From Nepenthes gracilis (taxonomy: Eukaryota; Streptophyta; Magnoliopsida; Caryophyllales; Nepenthaceae): a DNA stretch of 64,000 bases. Of this stretch, positions 48,540-62,339 are shown piece by piece. The DNA is taken from assembly GCA_033239525.1 (NCBI GenBank), contig BSYO01000004.1:3038001-3102000 (forward strand), read 5' to 3'. The stretch's first letter is position 1, and each line of letters begins with the position of its first letter. The notes under the pieces were generated by a model, which made no database searches, had not been told where the DNA came from, and worked only from the letters and a program-made list of their open reading frames with translations. Both the position numbers and the translations under genes were made by a program.

Positions 48540-51500
48540 CTATCTGCTGGCCCTTTGGAAGGGGAAACATCATCTCGAATAAAAATACTCTCCGATTTAT
48601 AATGAAAAATGTTTAGGGACGCTTCTTACCTGCTCTTGGGACACCCTCGAAAAGTATGACTTTTATCTATCGACCTATTCTATTCAATCTATTAACGTAG
48701 ATTGAACGATAAGATATAACGTCATTGAGGGGTGTCTTAATGGTTTATACAAAATACTGTCAGGCTCATTCTTTCGAGATGCAAGCTGATTTGATCATAG
48801 CTCATTTGTTATATACCAAGTTCATAGATCCCGAAAGCATAAATGTTTACCAATTTTGCTGGGGAATTGCTCCTCTTATCAACCAAAGCGGCCGAATAAT
48901 GGTATTGAATAATTTATCTTCTGTGTGGGTTTTGAAATTCTCATCCTGACGGTGTCCTCTTTTAATATTTGCTTAAAATTGATTAATTTTAAGAGTAAGC
49001 CGAGTTTTGTTAGTAGAAAGAGAAATATAATAATCAAAATTGTGGAGGGTAATTGAAAATTTTAGGTATAATTTTTCAGAACCTCGTGTTCGGATGGTGA
49101 AAGAAATGTGAAAATCTCAAATAAGAAGTGTGAGTAATAAAGATAAATACAAAGCCCCAAAGTAGTATGTGTCAACTTCAATAGTTGAGCCTATGAAAGA
49201 ATTATCAACTTCCCTAAGTAATCATGATTACTTAAACAATTCAAGCCTAAAAAGCTTAGGAATATTGCATTCAGATAACCTTTGCCCTGGAAAATGGGTA
49301 AGAGATGAATACCACAGGCCTCTAAACTTTAAGTATTAAAAATAATCATAAAATACCAATTCAATTATACACTCAAATTTACAACAAAATCGCAGCTCTA
49401 AAACTAAGCCATAATCTTATCAGGCAAGCTATAGCCTAAGAACTCATTTGGTATGGTTTTGAAATACACAGTTAAAGGGAAAAAAATAACAACAATAACA
49501 ATAATATAAATTATATATGTTTTTAATCTTTTTTTAAAAAGGATAATAATTTTAATGAGTTGCTTAGATTTATTTAATAAGTTTTAACTTATAGTATTTT
49601 TTACTCGTATATTTGATTTGGTTTATTTAATAATTATAGTTGGACTATATTTTTCACATGAAATATTTTATTCTAAATATTTGAAATTTATTATTTGGAT
49701 GTTAAATATATAGATGTTTTGAGATAATTCTTTTTTTAAAAAAAAAGGTGACGTGGACTACGATAGCGATGATGTACCAGCTGGCCAATTAACAAAAAGA
49801 AGAAACCAAAAGCGATACGACAAGGGACGACTCTAATTATTTTATTTGAATTATTAAATTAAAAAAATTAATAATTGAAATTTAAATATTAAATAAGAAT
49901 TTTTTTAATTAATTTTTTAAAATATTAGATTTAATATTAATAGATATTAATATTATAAAAATAAATTTTAAAAAATATTAGAGAGAGATAGTGAGAGAAG
50001 GGGAGGATCAAAGGACGAAAGGGTGTGAAACCGGGGCAGGGTTCCTGCTTCTTGAAGTAGGGTTTCGCCCCCAAATAAATTTTTTATTTTTGTATTTTAA
50101 ATTTATAATTTTATTGGCTGAAAAGTGAATAAAATCCTGTTTTTCAGAGTAAAAACTCCCAGCTGGGAGTGAAACGGGTGGTGCAACAAGCGTAGGGCGG
50201 GCGAACGGGTGGTCGACGAGGATGAGAGGAGAGAAAATCAGGTGGTAGATTTGAGGGGTGGTGGCGTAAGACTTCCGGAGGGCTGATATTGGTGATAAGT
50301 GGGACAATTCTTTTATTTCTTTTTTAATTTAAATTTTATATGTTTTAATGTATATTAGTCATTTTTTTTTTTTATGTTGGTTGTGGTTATTTATCTGAAA
50401 TTATTTACTAAATAAAAAATATTTTTAAAAAAAATATTTTTTATATTTTTATAAATAATATTTTTTTAAAACATAACTTATCATCAAAATATTTTAATGT
50501 TTAATGTGTATAAAAAATATAGAGTATTGTGTAAATCAATCAATTATATTAAATATTTACCGTTATCAATTGTTATAATATCTATGGGACGGTGGTAATA
50601 CTTCATCAACAAAAAAGTAGTCTGACGACGCTAGAGTCACTCTAAGCGTTGTCAGTTAAATATTAATGGTAAAGATAATGATATCAATGTCGATCAACAA
50701 ATAATAGTGGCAGCCAAAAGGGTCACCATCCGATGATTAGCGATGGGGCTGTAGATATCAACAGCCGGTGATCGATAGCGGAGGTTGGAGGCATCATACA
50801 CCGGTTTTGGTAACTACATACCGTTTAATAACTGATGGTGATGACTTAAGGCATTATCAACCAATAATCAGCAGTAGATTTGGCTGTTATAAGCTATAGT
50901 TGTATTATTTTTAGACAAAAACTTTATCAATAATATTAATGATTATTATTGAGTAATAGATAAATTCTAATAAACATTTTTTTAAAAAAATAAGTTATTT
51001 TTTAAAATAAGCATTAATTTTCTTTGACAATAAAAATATTTTTCATTAATTTATTTTCTTACATAAATCAATCTTTTAAAAATGTAAAAAAAAATATATA
51101 TTTTTTTGGGCCAAACAACAAAAACTGATAAAAATATTTTCAAATAAATTATTTTTGTCAAATAATTCCAGCTTTTATCATTAAGCTTTTTTTTTAGTTA
51201 TATAACATGAATTATATGTTATATTTTTATAATTTTTTGTTGATGAAAATTCTCAATTTATTTAAAAATAAGATTATTTAAATATATTTAAAATATCCTT
51301 AATTAAAATAATATTTATTATCTATCTAAGTATTTCTTTGTTGAGTTGCCTATAAACCAAAAACTACAAGCAGGAAAAGGGTTACCAAAAATCAAATTTG
51401 TGATTTCGTTAATAAGACCCTCTCGCCGTATTTGGTAAATTTCAATGAAAATATTACTTCACTGTAATAAAGATAAAAAATAATATTTAAAAAACAAAAA

Positions 51501-54146
51501 TAAAAAAATATCCCCAGTATTTTTATTGTCGATTGTTCTTCAAAAACTAAAAAATCGATTCCTACTCAATTTCTACGTATTCATCTGTTATTAATTAGAT
51601 ATAAAAATATTAATTTTTTAGTCTATTTTTATTTTATTTTATTTTATTTATTAATAATATTTATATAATTCCTATGTTAATTAATTTTAATGACTAAATA
51701 TTTCATACCTCTTCTTAGAAAATTAAACCCATAGCCATATTTTTTATGATAGAAAGTTTATCTAGTTGAATTCATTGCACTATCATTATTTCTTTTATAA
51801 ATAAAAAAAATAAAAAAATCGATGCTTATCAAATTTTAATACTAAATTAATTTGACCATATCGATATTTTATATAAAACATTTTAAAAAGAGCTGTGGAG
51901 GCGGTCTTCTTATTTCTCTATTATAGAGATTGTTTGTTATAATTTATCATTATGTAATTTTCAAATCATAATAAAAAACTATACAGTTAAACCTTATAAC
52001 AATATTTTAAGAGCTTACATTAAAATATTATGGTATGTTTGATTATTAGGATAAAATAATTTAGAGATATAATGCCCATTTTTACAAAATAAAATAAGAT
52101 AAAAATCAATAATATTATCATGTTTTGTTAGTAGTTGAAATAAGTGAGATTTTAATTGAGAATTATATATATAAATGTTAACATAATCAATACAAAACTA
52201 ATGGGACTTCACATTTCATCAACCATTCCACCGTCCCTACCACCTGGTTGCACCGCTGCCCCTACCGTCAGAACGCCACAACCTCTCCGCCGCCACCACC
52301 ACAACCATATTACACCCACAAACACCAACACCCCTGCCATGCCACCACCCCACGACATATGGCTTTTTTTAATATTATGTTGCCACCAATAGATTATATA
52401 CTATAAATTTTATTGGCAAAATGATCATTTTGTTTGAAATTATTCTTCATCAATAACCAATAATGCACAACTTATTGGAATATATATATATATTTTATCC
52501 TTGCTTGTAAGGAATCATTATTCCGATAAAATAGTAATTCGTAATTATTGGATAAAATATTATTTGGGCTGGCCTAATTATTATGGATTAAATTATAATT
52601 TTTTTTTAAATCACAAATAAATGCTAATGAACAATGTGGCATCAACCCAACAAGCACATGGTTAATAAACGTAAAATGGAAAAAGTATTACGAGGCCTAG
52701 AATGTTTAAGCTCAAAAAACTCGATGTTTAATCTTAATGAAACTCTAATCAAAATGATTAAATATTAGAGGTGATCAGGTAACCATGCGGTTATTAAACA
52801 AAATACAAACAAGATTGGATTATATGTCCAAATATCTAAATATTCAATTAAGCAATTAATCCAACTAAATAGTTCATTTGACTAAGCGATTTGTGTACAT
52901 TATAGTTAGCTCAAACAGAATTAATCAACTTTAACTGTTCATCATTATTAGTTTGATATTTATGTGCTAACCGCCACCAATCAACTCAACAAATCAAAAT
53001 AAATATAATAACGATTGAACTAATTAATTTTTAACTAATCTGACCACTTAAATCGTGCTAATTATTTTTTTAAAAAAAATACCATTAACTAATAATATGA
53101 CTATAAATACATCCTACTTTTTCTTAAAAAAATGATAAATTTTAAAAAAAATAAGGAATAAAATATAGCCCTTTAACACCTTTTCTTCCACTAAATACAG
53201 ATAAAATCCTGCACCTCTCCCTCATCCCCTCAATCTCTCTCGTGTTTTAAATTTTAAAATATTTACTGATTTAAATATTCAAAGATATATATAAAAGTAA
53301 GTCTCGATTTATTCAAAATTCTTATTTGTTATTATAGTACATAGCATCGATAGAAGGTTTGATATTACAATCCGTGTTTATTTGAATCATAATTTAAATT
53401 TCAAGTATACATCAATTACACGCACGCATGTGTGTATCCTGGCCAAATAATATATTTATTATTTTATTAAAAACAAGCACCAAGGAAATTATAATTCCAC
53501 CCCACAAGCATTGCTAAAAAACGAGTAAGACAAATAAACAAAAATTCATACACATACAAAACAAGGGATTCTTATAATTTTGCAAATTTAATTTCAGGAA
53601 TTTTTGTTTTTTTTTTTAATAGTCACCAAATGGGAAGGGAATGATACCAAACTTTATTAAACAAGAGTTCACACGGGTAAAGCGTAAAACTGCACTATCG
53701 TTATGTTTGATGGATTAATTTTCGGAAAACAGAATGATTACTATAAATTAAACGGATTTATATCAACCGAGGCCTTCTACTCGTTACATCTCAAAAAAAT
53801 ACAGTCAATATTTTAGGCAGAAGAAAACATGCTCTTGATTTTTTAATCCTGTGTGGGTCATACCAAGGGAGGCTTTCAAAATAAGTGTGCTCTTGAATTT
53901 TATAATCCAATGTCAGTGTTTTGAAATCTAGTCAATATTATACATGATGCAATAATTTTTCAATCTTATATATTGTTAACTAATATAGAAAAATAAATGG
54001 GTATCCTATTTGAGAATTAAAGGGGAAAAAAAATCATTTTTCATCTAAGCTTTTCACAAGGCACTAAGAAATATATGTTTTTTGTATAAAACCTAAATAT
54101 GATTTTGATTCGTTGATCTTTGAAAGATCATGGCATGAGATGATGA
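48540..54146. other. Intergenic DNA after the thioredoxin reductase gene
   Basis: The first 400 or so bases should contain the 3' UTR (an AATAAA lies near 48578). The rest is very AT-rich. A TIR-like end TTATGGTATGTTTGATTATT lies at 52029, matching the element at 33285-44208. 52200-52345 is unusually C-rich on the + strand in an AT-rich background. 50000-50300 and 50590-50890 are GC-richer islands without a recognisable gene. Confidence 0.5.
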
Positions 54147-54561
54147 ATGATGTGTGGTGTCAAAGGAGATGTTATCTTTTCTTCTATTCAACAAGCATGG
54201 AAACTCAAATTACATGGAAGTGATAGAAAACATGGTGGGAAAATCAAACAATTAGAGAAGGAAGAAGGAAAAGAAGAAGAAAGTGATGGAAATTACTCCA
54301 CACAATGGGGTAAAAAGTCAGTAATTCAAAAATGGATGATTTGTACAGCAAAATCGTACCTCCGAAAACTGCAATTTCGTTTCATCTTCTTCCTCATCCT
54401 CTTTTGAGATCTGGCCTTCTGGACAACACAACCTATCTTCGATAGTCAAAAGTCTTCCAACTGTTCAAAAAATTCCGTCACATTCATCAACATTGAACTC
54501 CACATTTCTTCTTGTGATGACTGCAAATCAATTTGAGATTTGAAGTTATTGGAAATCAAGA

Positions 54562-55467
54562 TTAAAATTGAGGCCTTGTCCCACTTCCACCGCCAGCGGC
54601 ATTCCAGCCAAACACATCGCCAGGATAACTAGAAACATTCCCCACGTTCATTCCCAGGTTATAGAAAGGAACGCCGCCGCCGCTATTGCCATCGCCACCG
54701 CTGCTACTACCTCCTTCCCCCCGCTGTCCGCCACTGGAAGTCAATCCGCAGGACTGTGACGCCGCTGGTTGCTGCTGCTGCGGCGCATGCAATGGCGTAG
54801 TAGTACTCTGATCTTCTTCCTCCAGCGGCAATCTATCAAACATTGCGTTGGCAAACGATGCCGCCATCAGCACCACAGGCCCGGACGCGACCAACGGGGC
54901 AACCACGCTCCCACCCACCACCTGCCCCTGCCCGCCGGCCAAGAATATGGTCAGCCCGCCAGCTCCTGGAGGCGCAGGGGGCGGCAGAGACGTCCCTGTC
55001 AACGACAAGATCTCAAACCTTCCATGCAGTGTTATCACGCTGCCAGACGGCGCCGCCGGCTGCCTGAGATTAACATTCGTGACTGCACCGCTTCCACTCA
55101 ACACACACACTCCCATGCCTCGCCGCCGGGCGTAATGGGAAACGGAGTCAATTATGTCTGACCCGGCTGAGATCTCGAGCACGTGTGATCGCAAGGAGTT
55201 CGGGCTATCTCGGGTGATGATTATCGGTGGCTTAGGCTTGTTCTTTGAGCCAGGTGGCCTCCCCCGAGGCCGGCGACCCGAGGCGGTGCCTGTACCGCCT
55301 GAGCTGGTGGCCGTGGGTGCGTCGCTGTCGGGCTTTTGGTCCTTTCCCGGCGAGTTTTTGGAGTCTGTTAGTTGGGTTTGTGATGATCTATGTAGATTCA
55401 GTTCAGGGGTGAGAAGATGGTGGACGTAGCGGGAATTGCTATTTGGGCTCTGGTCTAAGCCAGCCAT
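54562..55467 (-). CDS. AT-hook motif nuclear-localized protein (AHL23/24-like)
   Basis: AHL proteins bind AT-rich DNA and act in multimers as chromatin-associated regulators of growth, flowering and hypocotyl length. The intronless ORF gives 301 residues from [10 protein letters not shown]. One AT-hook lies at 65-77 ([13 protein letters not shown], a type I hook with the RGRP core and GSKNK tail). The PPC/DUF296 domain spans about 91-215 with GRFEIL at 149-154, the block needed for interaction with partner factors. The C-terminus is Gly/Ser/Gln-rich and ends GTRPQF. One hook plus a type A PPC and no intron fit clade A. I chose the MAGLD start because related AHL23/24 proteins begin MAGLD; the frame stays open to an upstream ATG at 55533, which would add 22 charged residues. 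Confidence 0.9.
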   Translation of the reverse strand: MAGLDQSPNSNSRYVHHLLTPELNLHRSSQTQLTDSKNSPGKDQKPDSDAPTATSSGGTGTASGRRPRGRPPGSKNKPKPPIIITRDSPNSLRSHVLEISAGSDIIDSVSHYARRRGMGVCVLSGSGAVTNVNLRQPAAPSGSVITLHGRFEILSLTGTSLPPPAPPGAGGLTIFLAGGQGQVVGGSVVAPLVASGPVVLMAASFANAMFDRLPLEEEDQSTTTPLHAPQQQQPAASQSCGLTSSGGQRGEGGSSSGGDGNSGGGVPFYNLGMNVGNVSSYPGDVFGWNAAGGGSGTRPQF

Positions 55468-55565
55468 TGCTTCATATGTGTTCTTTCTTTGATCTCTACT
55501 TTCCTTCTCCTTTGCCAACTTTTCTCGATTCAACTTGATCTCCCTTTCTCTCTTCTTTTATGACC

Positions 55566-55572
55566 TATATAT
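55566..55572 (-). promoter_or_regulatory. Possible TATA box of the AHL gene
   Basis: TATATAT, in the context CTTTGATATATAGGTC on the coding strand, lies about 100 bases upstream of the chosen ATG. If used, transcription would start close to or at the upstream in-frame ATG at 55533, favouring the MAGLD start. AT words are common here, so confidence is low. Confidence 0.3.
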
Positions 55573-55731
55573 CAAAGGAAAGGAAAGCTCATGATTTAGA
55601 AGAAGAAGATGATTTCTAAGCAGACAACAGATCAATAGCTAACCACATCCACAAAACACCCGTAGAAGTAGGAGGGCAGAAGTTGTCCCACCTTTTTGAA
55701 TTGTTTATCCCCTCGAGTTGTCTCTCTTCAA

Positions 55732-55757
55732 ATATATATATATATATATATATATTC
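55732..55757. repeat. (AT)n microsatellite upstream of the AHL gene
   Basis: About 13 uninterrupted AT units lie in the AHL 5' flank. AT dinucleotide runs are frequent in this window (also 33526-33546, 43947-43975 and 61019-61042). Confidence 0.9.
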
Positions 55758-55869
55758 GAACTAGACTCAACCCAATTAATGGTATTAGTTGAGAACTTAC
55801 TTCTGTCACTTAGCAACCTGTAAAAGAGAGAAATCCGATCGCTTAGCATTCAATTCATGTATTAATTAA

Positions 55870-58800
55870 CCGCAGATCGCTTCACTTATGAACAATTAAC
55901 AACAGAAAAAGAGCTTCAACCTCATTGAGTCAGACCTCCCTACGACTGAAAATTATCGAAAATACCGGTTGATTTCATCTGATGTTAAATTGCAGTCGCA
56001 GTTCTGGATCGACTCAAGGGGGTTAATAATGACAAGTAATTATTTGCGTAGATGGTTTCCCATCCACCGACTACCGAACTCCAATTTTTGGAAGTACAGC
56101 GGAGAGGCGAGAGAGAAACAGGAAGTAGGGTGTACGAAGATCGGTGACAAACTTAAAGAGGGTAGCTAGCTAGGTTTAGCTGCGAGATGATGAAAGATCT
56201 AGGGATAAGCTGTTAATTACCATAGCAAATACCCACGAGACAGAGTAATTTTTTTAACTTCTGCTATTTCTTTCTTGAATTTTCTATCTGGGTTTCAGAT
56301 CGTTGAATTCAAGCTTTGATTTGAATGAAATTCAAAAGGAAAACAGCGGAGTTCAAGAAAAGAAACAGAGCTGAGAGAGAGAGAAGAACAAGTCCAATGA
56401 AAGAAAAAAAGGCTTTCTTCATGCTGAAGGCATGTAACACTTTCGTGCTTTATTATTATTATTATTATCAGAAGGTGCTGGGAGATGGAGAAAAGGGCGA
56501 AAACAGCAACTCGAATTCGCAGTCACCGGCTTCGTTATCTAAACTTGGTGGAAAATTAACGTCGGATTCAAGTAAAAATTTAAATATACACTAATTTTAA
56601 TATATTTTTTATTAAAATTATAATATTTTTATATAATATAGCGTCTGTTTATTTATTCTTTTATATAAATCTTCAAATTATCAAAAATATCTTAATTCTT
56701 TAATCTGTGAGAGTTTATTGCCCATATTTTAAAATTGTATAATACTTTTTATAATATATTTTATTTATATTTTACAGAGAATTTCAGTTATTTAGCAACA
56801 GTTTAAATCTACTTTGTCTTGCTCTAAATATATAATATATATATTTATATATATAATTGTTGAGTTTTCGAGTATGGTGCCCATGTAATAATTTAAAAAA
56901 TACAATTATCAAATATTTTGTTTTTCTTTTTTATATTTGTTTGTTCTCTTGAAAATAATTTGGTGTATAAGATTTTATTAGCATTTGTGATTCTAAACAG
57001 GGTTAAATTCATAAAGATTTATTGGATATATATTATAGAAATAGTATTTTCAAGATAAGAAATAAAAATAGAAACTTACCCGGAAAAGAAAAAGATAAGA
57101 AATAGAAATTTATATCTAAATATTTATTATTTTTTATTAACTTTAGTTTAATAACAATTTCACAGTAAATGGAAAATTCATCAAATTTCTCACAATCATG
57201 TATCACAAGACATATGTATGATATAAATAACTTTAAAGTGACAGATATTTTGTTTATTTTTTACATTTTTTATACCTTTTGCATTAAGTGTGTATAAATA
57301 TTTGTCTCAAAATGTGTTCAATATGACTGAAAAATTTACCTAATATAAAATAAATATGAAAAAATTATGAAACACAGTGCACAATAGTTGTGGCATTTTT
57401 TTTTTACCTTAAAGTAATGTTTAAATATATTGCATATGGATAAATAATAAAAAAATGACTAAAAAACAAAATGTCTTATATTGCTCTGATGATTAAACTA
57501 TCAATGAATTTACTTGTAAAACTAATTTTTTTTATGAAAATTAATTGGTCAACATTTAAATCATGTTACTGATCTAAAAGCAATGCACGCATTCCTAAAA
57601 TCAACATTGAACAACATGAAATGTCTAAAAATTGAACTGTCATAAACATTGGACAAATCGGCTTAGTGTAAAATTAAAATTATCATCGTATAATTTAATA
57701 ATTATTTATCCAAACTATAAAATTAATCTCTTATGCATAAAATAATATACCATTTTATATAATAAATTTAAAATAATTTAATTATTTGTAACTATATTAC
57801 AAGAGATGTGTGTAGTGTACATATGAGAAATGCTTCATGATCAAGCACATATATATTAAATTAAAACAATAGATATTAGTTTTTAAAATTATATTAGCCC
57901 CTAATAAATATCATAAAATAGCAAAACAAATATCAATAGGGTTATTTCTAAAGGTTCAATATATAATTATTTAACGAAAAAAATTATTTTTCCTCTCAAT
58001 TTTTTTTTTTTTTTTTGGGCCGGGGGGGGGGGGGGGGGGGGGTTAAAAATGTAAGAAAATTTCCCATCAAGTTTCTTAAGAATGGCGTTCGAAAATTCCA
58101 AACAATGCCCCTACAATTAAAGATGTGAAGTGACAAAAGTGCTATCATGAGGGCAAATAGGGTCCTATAAATGCGCAATGATTAAGATCAAATTACAGTG
58201 GGATGGGTCCTCTTAAATAATACCATAAAATATTATTTTTAAAAATAATTTTTCAAATTTTGAAATAATGGTCAACATAAGTATTTATCATACTCTTCCA
58301 TGACCAACTTGCATTTTTATATCATACACAAACATCTTTTAATAGATTTTGAAATAAGTGTTTATTAATTATTGACTACGTTTATTCAATTTTTAAAACC
58401 CTAAAAAATCATTATCCAATATTATCATATAATTTTTTTTAAAAAAAAACAACAATTTTCATGCTAATATAACTCGTATATAAGATATTCAAATAAACAT
58501 TTCCATTATGGGAGTACTTTTTTGCTTTCTTCTTTTGGTTTTTTTAGTGGGTGAAGAGAGAAGTTTATTATATTTTGTTAGTACAAATATTTATTTTTAA
58601 AAAACTAGTGCCATAAAATCCCTCGAATTGAGAAAAACTTAATTTTTTAAGAGATTAAAATATTTATTTTTAAATAAATATCTATGATCATATTATTTTA
58701 AATAATTAATTTTTTTATTTTCTAATTTTTTCAAAAAATTAATTAAATTATAATTAAATATTTGAAAATAAATAATTTATATATAAAAAATAACTTTCTT

Positions 58801-61198
58801 TATTTTTTTTTTTTAAAAGAGCTTTCTCTTAGTTTAAACATCCCACCCTAAAAAAATCCCTGTGAGAAATAATTAAATTTCGAACGAAATGTTGAATTAA
58901 TTTGCGTGAGAAAATTGGGGGAGTATGGGAATATGCATGGAAGAGGTGTCAGACACGTGAACGGGTGTCGGAAGACATCGGAACTTGGCCAACCGCCACC
59001 CTCGGCACCTCCGCCCACCACTTCAGCGGCAGCTCTCAGCCGTCACAAACCCATCCTGTCGCCCTGTTTAATCGTACCATCTTGTACATTAATCTTATCA
59101 TGAATTTTCACTATACAGACTATCGTATTATTGAGATTAAAAATTAAAAAAATAAATATAATAAAAATTAAATAAATATTTAAATTATTTAATGTATATT
59201 TTATTATTTATTTGAAAATTTTAAATATTAATCCTTAAATAAATAGGATAACACCACAGTTCTCTGATATCCGACATTCAATCCTACCCACCTAACTAGG
59301 TTTTTTTTTTTATCAATAAATTATAATAATTAGGCATCTTGTTAGCAAAACAGTCATAACAATATATTTAATAAATTAAAATTAAATAATTTATTTTAGA
59401 TTCAACTTAATTTTCAATATTCAAAGGGGCAAATTAAAACCAAAATTAAACAAAAAAATATTAATTCTAAATTTTTATTTTACAGAATTAGTCACTATGG
59501 TCGTATTTTATTTTATTTCTATAACTTTAGAAAACAATAAGTTTTAGAACAAAAATAACTCAATTTTAAATTCATATTTATGTAAATATCACAAAAATGA
59601 GAAGAAAATATATAAATTAGTACAAAACCATTATTTTTTATTATAGAAATATATTTTTTTATAAAAATAAAATTAATTTATTTATGTCAATTAATTATAT
59701 TCAAAATAAAACCCCAAGATATGACAGAAAACTAGAAGCATTGGGGGAAGAATCAACTGAGGAGGGGGCTCGTGACATGGTGTCCAAGATGAACATTATA
59801 CCTTGGGAGACAATTTTATTTATTTATACATTAAATTAATGAAAAGTTATAAACAACTTTATTGAGCCACTAAAAAGGTGAGAATGATTTAAGTCATAAT
59901 ATTATTTTAATATTATATTTTGTCTCCTCTTAATATTAATTATATTTTTTGGGGTATGAAGTGGATGTAATTGTCGGGCAACATGCATTATTATTGACTA
60001 CACTTATTAATCAAAACGATTGGCTTAGTTTTTTATTTTCATTTATAACTTTAAGTAGCATAGTTAGTTTTATAAAATAATAAAAATAATAATGTCTTAT
60101 ATTTTATTAAATATAATTAACTATATTAATAAAATAAAATACGATTTCTTTATAGAAAAACATTACATCAACTTTTAACTCTCATTTATTTTATCCATGG
60201 AGTTGTAAATTTTTCTATGTTCCTTTTTAAAATATATGGTATGATTATTAAACTTACTATACTTTATAAATTAAAATAATAAGTATTTTAAAAATATATA
60301 TACAAAGTAAAGCTTCATAGATAAGAAAAAATAAAATAAAATAAAATAATAGGTAACTATAAAAATAAACTGTAAATTATTATAGACAAAAAGCCATATA
60401 GTTTTTTTTTTTATTTGTAATCAATTTACATTAGACTTATATGAGATAATTAGATTAAACAATGACTAAGTAATTTGACCGTTTAAAATATTGTCCAAAT
60501 GCAGCCAAAACCAAAGATGTTAGAGGAAAAAAATATGCCGATAGATAGACTTAGAAAATTAGACTTAGTAGATTGAATAGGTACTAATTTATTTACAACA
60601 TTAAAAGATGTTACATTGAGTTAAACAAATTAATAATGGCATATCTGACTTTGCATAATAAGACTTATATATTTTTATAATTTTTATTTTCATGTTTTAA
60701 AATATTTTTTCTTATAATTTGAATATAACAACTCATTTTTAATTAGAACTTAGTAGCATACTATGCATAAACAATAATAACAATATCAATCGGGCAATAA
60801 TAATATCTTAGAATTCCATCAACATTTTGATTAAGAGAATATTGTATCTAGACCAAGAATTTAATCAAATTTAGGCTCAACATATATACATATATTAAAT
60901 TTAATTGAGAGTCAAAGTCTTTTTTTCTCAAGTCGTAGCTACTACTAGAATTATTCAAACTTGACAGGGAGTTATTCTTTCCTGGGTGTGTTAGGTTGGC
61001 TTATGAAAGTCCATTCTTATATATATATATATATATATATATGACTAAATCATACTTGGAAGGGTTGAATCGATATATATTTAGTAGTTACCATCAAATT
61101 TTGATTTCTAAGTAATGTCACTAAGTTGGACATAAATAATAGAAGTTTTTGATAGAGTATCGATATCATAATCTGTGATTCAACCATTCAATTAAATA
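55870..61198. other. AT-rich intergenic DNA, no supported gene
   Basis: The first 700 bases (AHL upstream side) are of mixed composition and purine-rich near 56320-56420. From 56580 the DNA is very AT-rich. A GC-richer island at 58900-59080 holds CAGACACGTGAACG, with a G-box CACGTG, and a C-rich stretch, but only short ORFs. No conserved domain was recognised on either strand. Confidence 0.5.
58000..58042. repeat. Poly(T)-poly(G) homopolymer tract
   Basis: Seventeen T, then GGGCC, then 21 G. It repeats the arrangement seen at 1048-1085, about 57 kb away. Confidence 0.9.
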
Positions 61199-62273
61199 TG
61201 ATAGGTATCGCTACTCAGGGGCTCATTTAAAATGTTCAAAAATTGAGCCCATGATCCAATGGGCCCACGCGGTTGATTTAACGCTAAAAACTAAGTTGAC
61301 TCTAGAGATCTGAGGATTTAGACTTACGTTCTAAGATGTTGATTTGGCTAAGAGCCTAAATTAGCCCAAAACACCCGAGAACAATGGTCCACGTCCTGAG
61401 AGGACTAAGGAGCCGAATTGATCCAAGAGGTTAAGTTGGCCTTAAAGTCCCGAATGATTTAGGCCAACACCCCAAGAAACCCAAAGAGGTGAATTAGGTT
61501 TGAGAGATTGACTTAGCTTAAGAGGCTCGAGAAAATCATAAAAGACCAAAGATTCCAATAAATTCCCGAGGACAAAGAACTGGGGATATGGCTTTGAAAA
61601 TCTGAAAACTTTTTGCTGACCAAGCCCTCAATTGAAGCCTAAGTACATTTGGCACCAAAACATCCACGAATTTGATAAAGGCCAAGAGCCATTGTTAAGA
61701 ATAAGAACTATGAGAAATCTCCAACAGTATAAGCGCAAAAAAAAACGCCTCTGACAATCAAAAGTACTAGCTCAGAAGGTGACTTTCGCAAGGCATACAC
61801 AACTTCTGTAACACGCTACCTTCACAATGAATGATGACCTATAGAGCACGTCTAATTATTACAGAAATGACGTCACACGAAGTAAGCCTGCATGTATGCA
61901 GAGTGTCTAACACGAAAAACTTGATTGGCAGAGTTGGTGGCAAAATCTTCTACACATGCTAGCTCCATATGGAAAGACTCAACCACTATATATATATATC
62001 ACCTAAGCACCTGGAAAAATGGGGGAACTTTTGGCATTTGCATGTACACTGTCAATAGTACATCAAGAGAAATAGAAAGAAGAGAAAAGTAAGATACCAT
62101 TACTTCCTGCTCTTGCACTTCGTTGTAAAATCATTCCCTTTGTAACTAAACGCCCTAATAGTGAAACCCTTCCTAGATCCAAAATCTCGTAATTTTTTTC
62201 TCATTCAAAAGAAAATTTTTCACATAAAATTTCGTATGTTGTCATTCTCTCTCTTTCTATCTTTTCGCACACA
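61199..62273 (+). mobile_element. Gypsy LTR, probably Tat/Athila-like, + orientation
   Basis: A 1075 bp GC-richer island begins TGATAGGTATCGCTACTCAG and ends CACACA just before a primer-site-like sequence. It contains a TATA-like run (ACTATATATATATATCACC, 61985-62003) and a perfect TGACGTCA at 61868-61875, a bZIP core. Internal AGG...CCAA-rich sequence resembles LTRs of this group. The left edge is tentative. Only about 60 bases of internal region follow. Confidence 0.6.
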
Positions 62274-62276
62274 TTG

Positions 62277-62291
62277 TTTGGTGCCGCTGTC
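62277..62291 (+). other. Worn primer-binding site after the gypsy LTR
   Basis: TTTGGTGCCGCTGTC resembles the TTTGGCGCCGTCTGTGGG primer site of gypsy elements with a few changes. It lies three bases after the LTR end, in the right orientation, which confirms the LTR strand. Confidence 0.55.
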
Positions 62292-62339
62292 AAATCCCTG
62301 TCTTTATTAGAGTAAGGATTCAAGGACGCAACAAAATAA

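Noticed and set aside
54147..54407. An 86-residue + strand ORF next to the AHL gene
   Set aside because: It has no recognisable domain and lies in the AHL 3' flank on the opposite strand.
54568..55429. Several + strand ORFs of up to 130 residues
   Set aside because: They lie antisense to the GC-rich AHL coding region, where stop codons are rare by composition.
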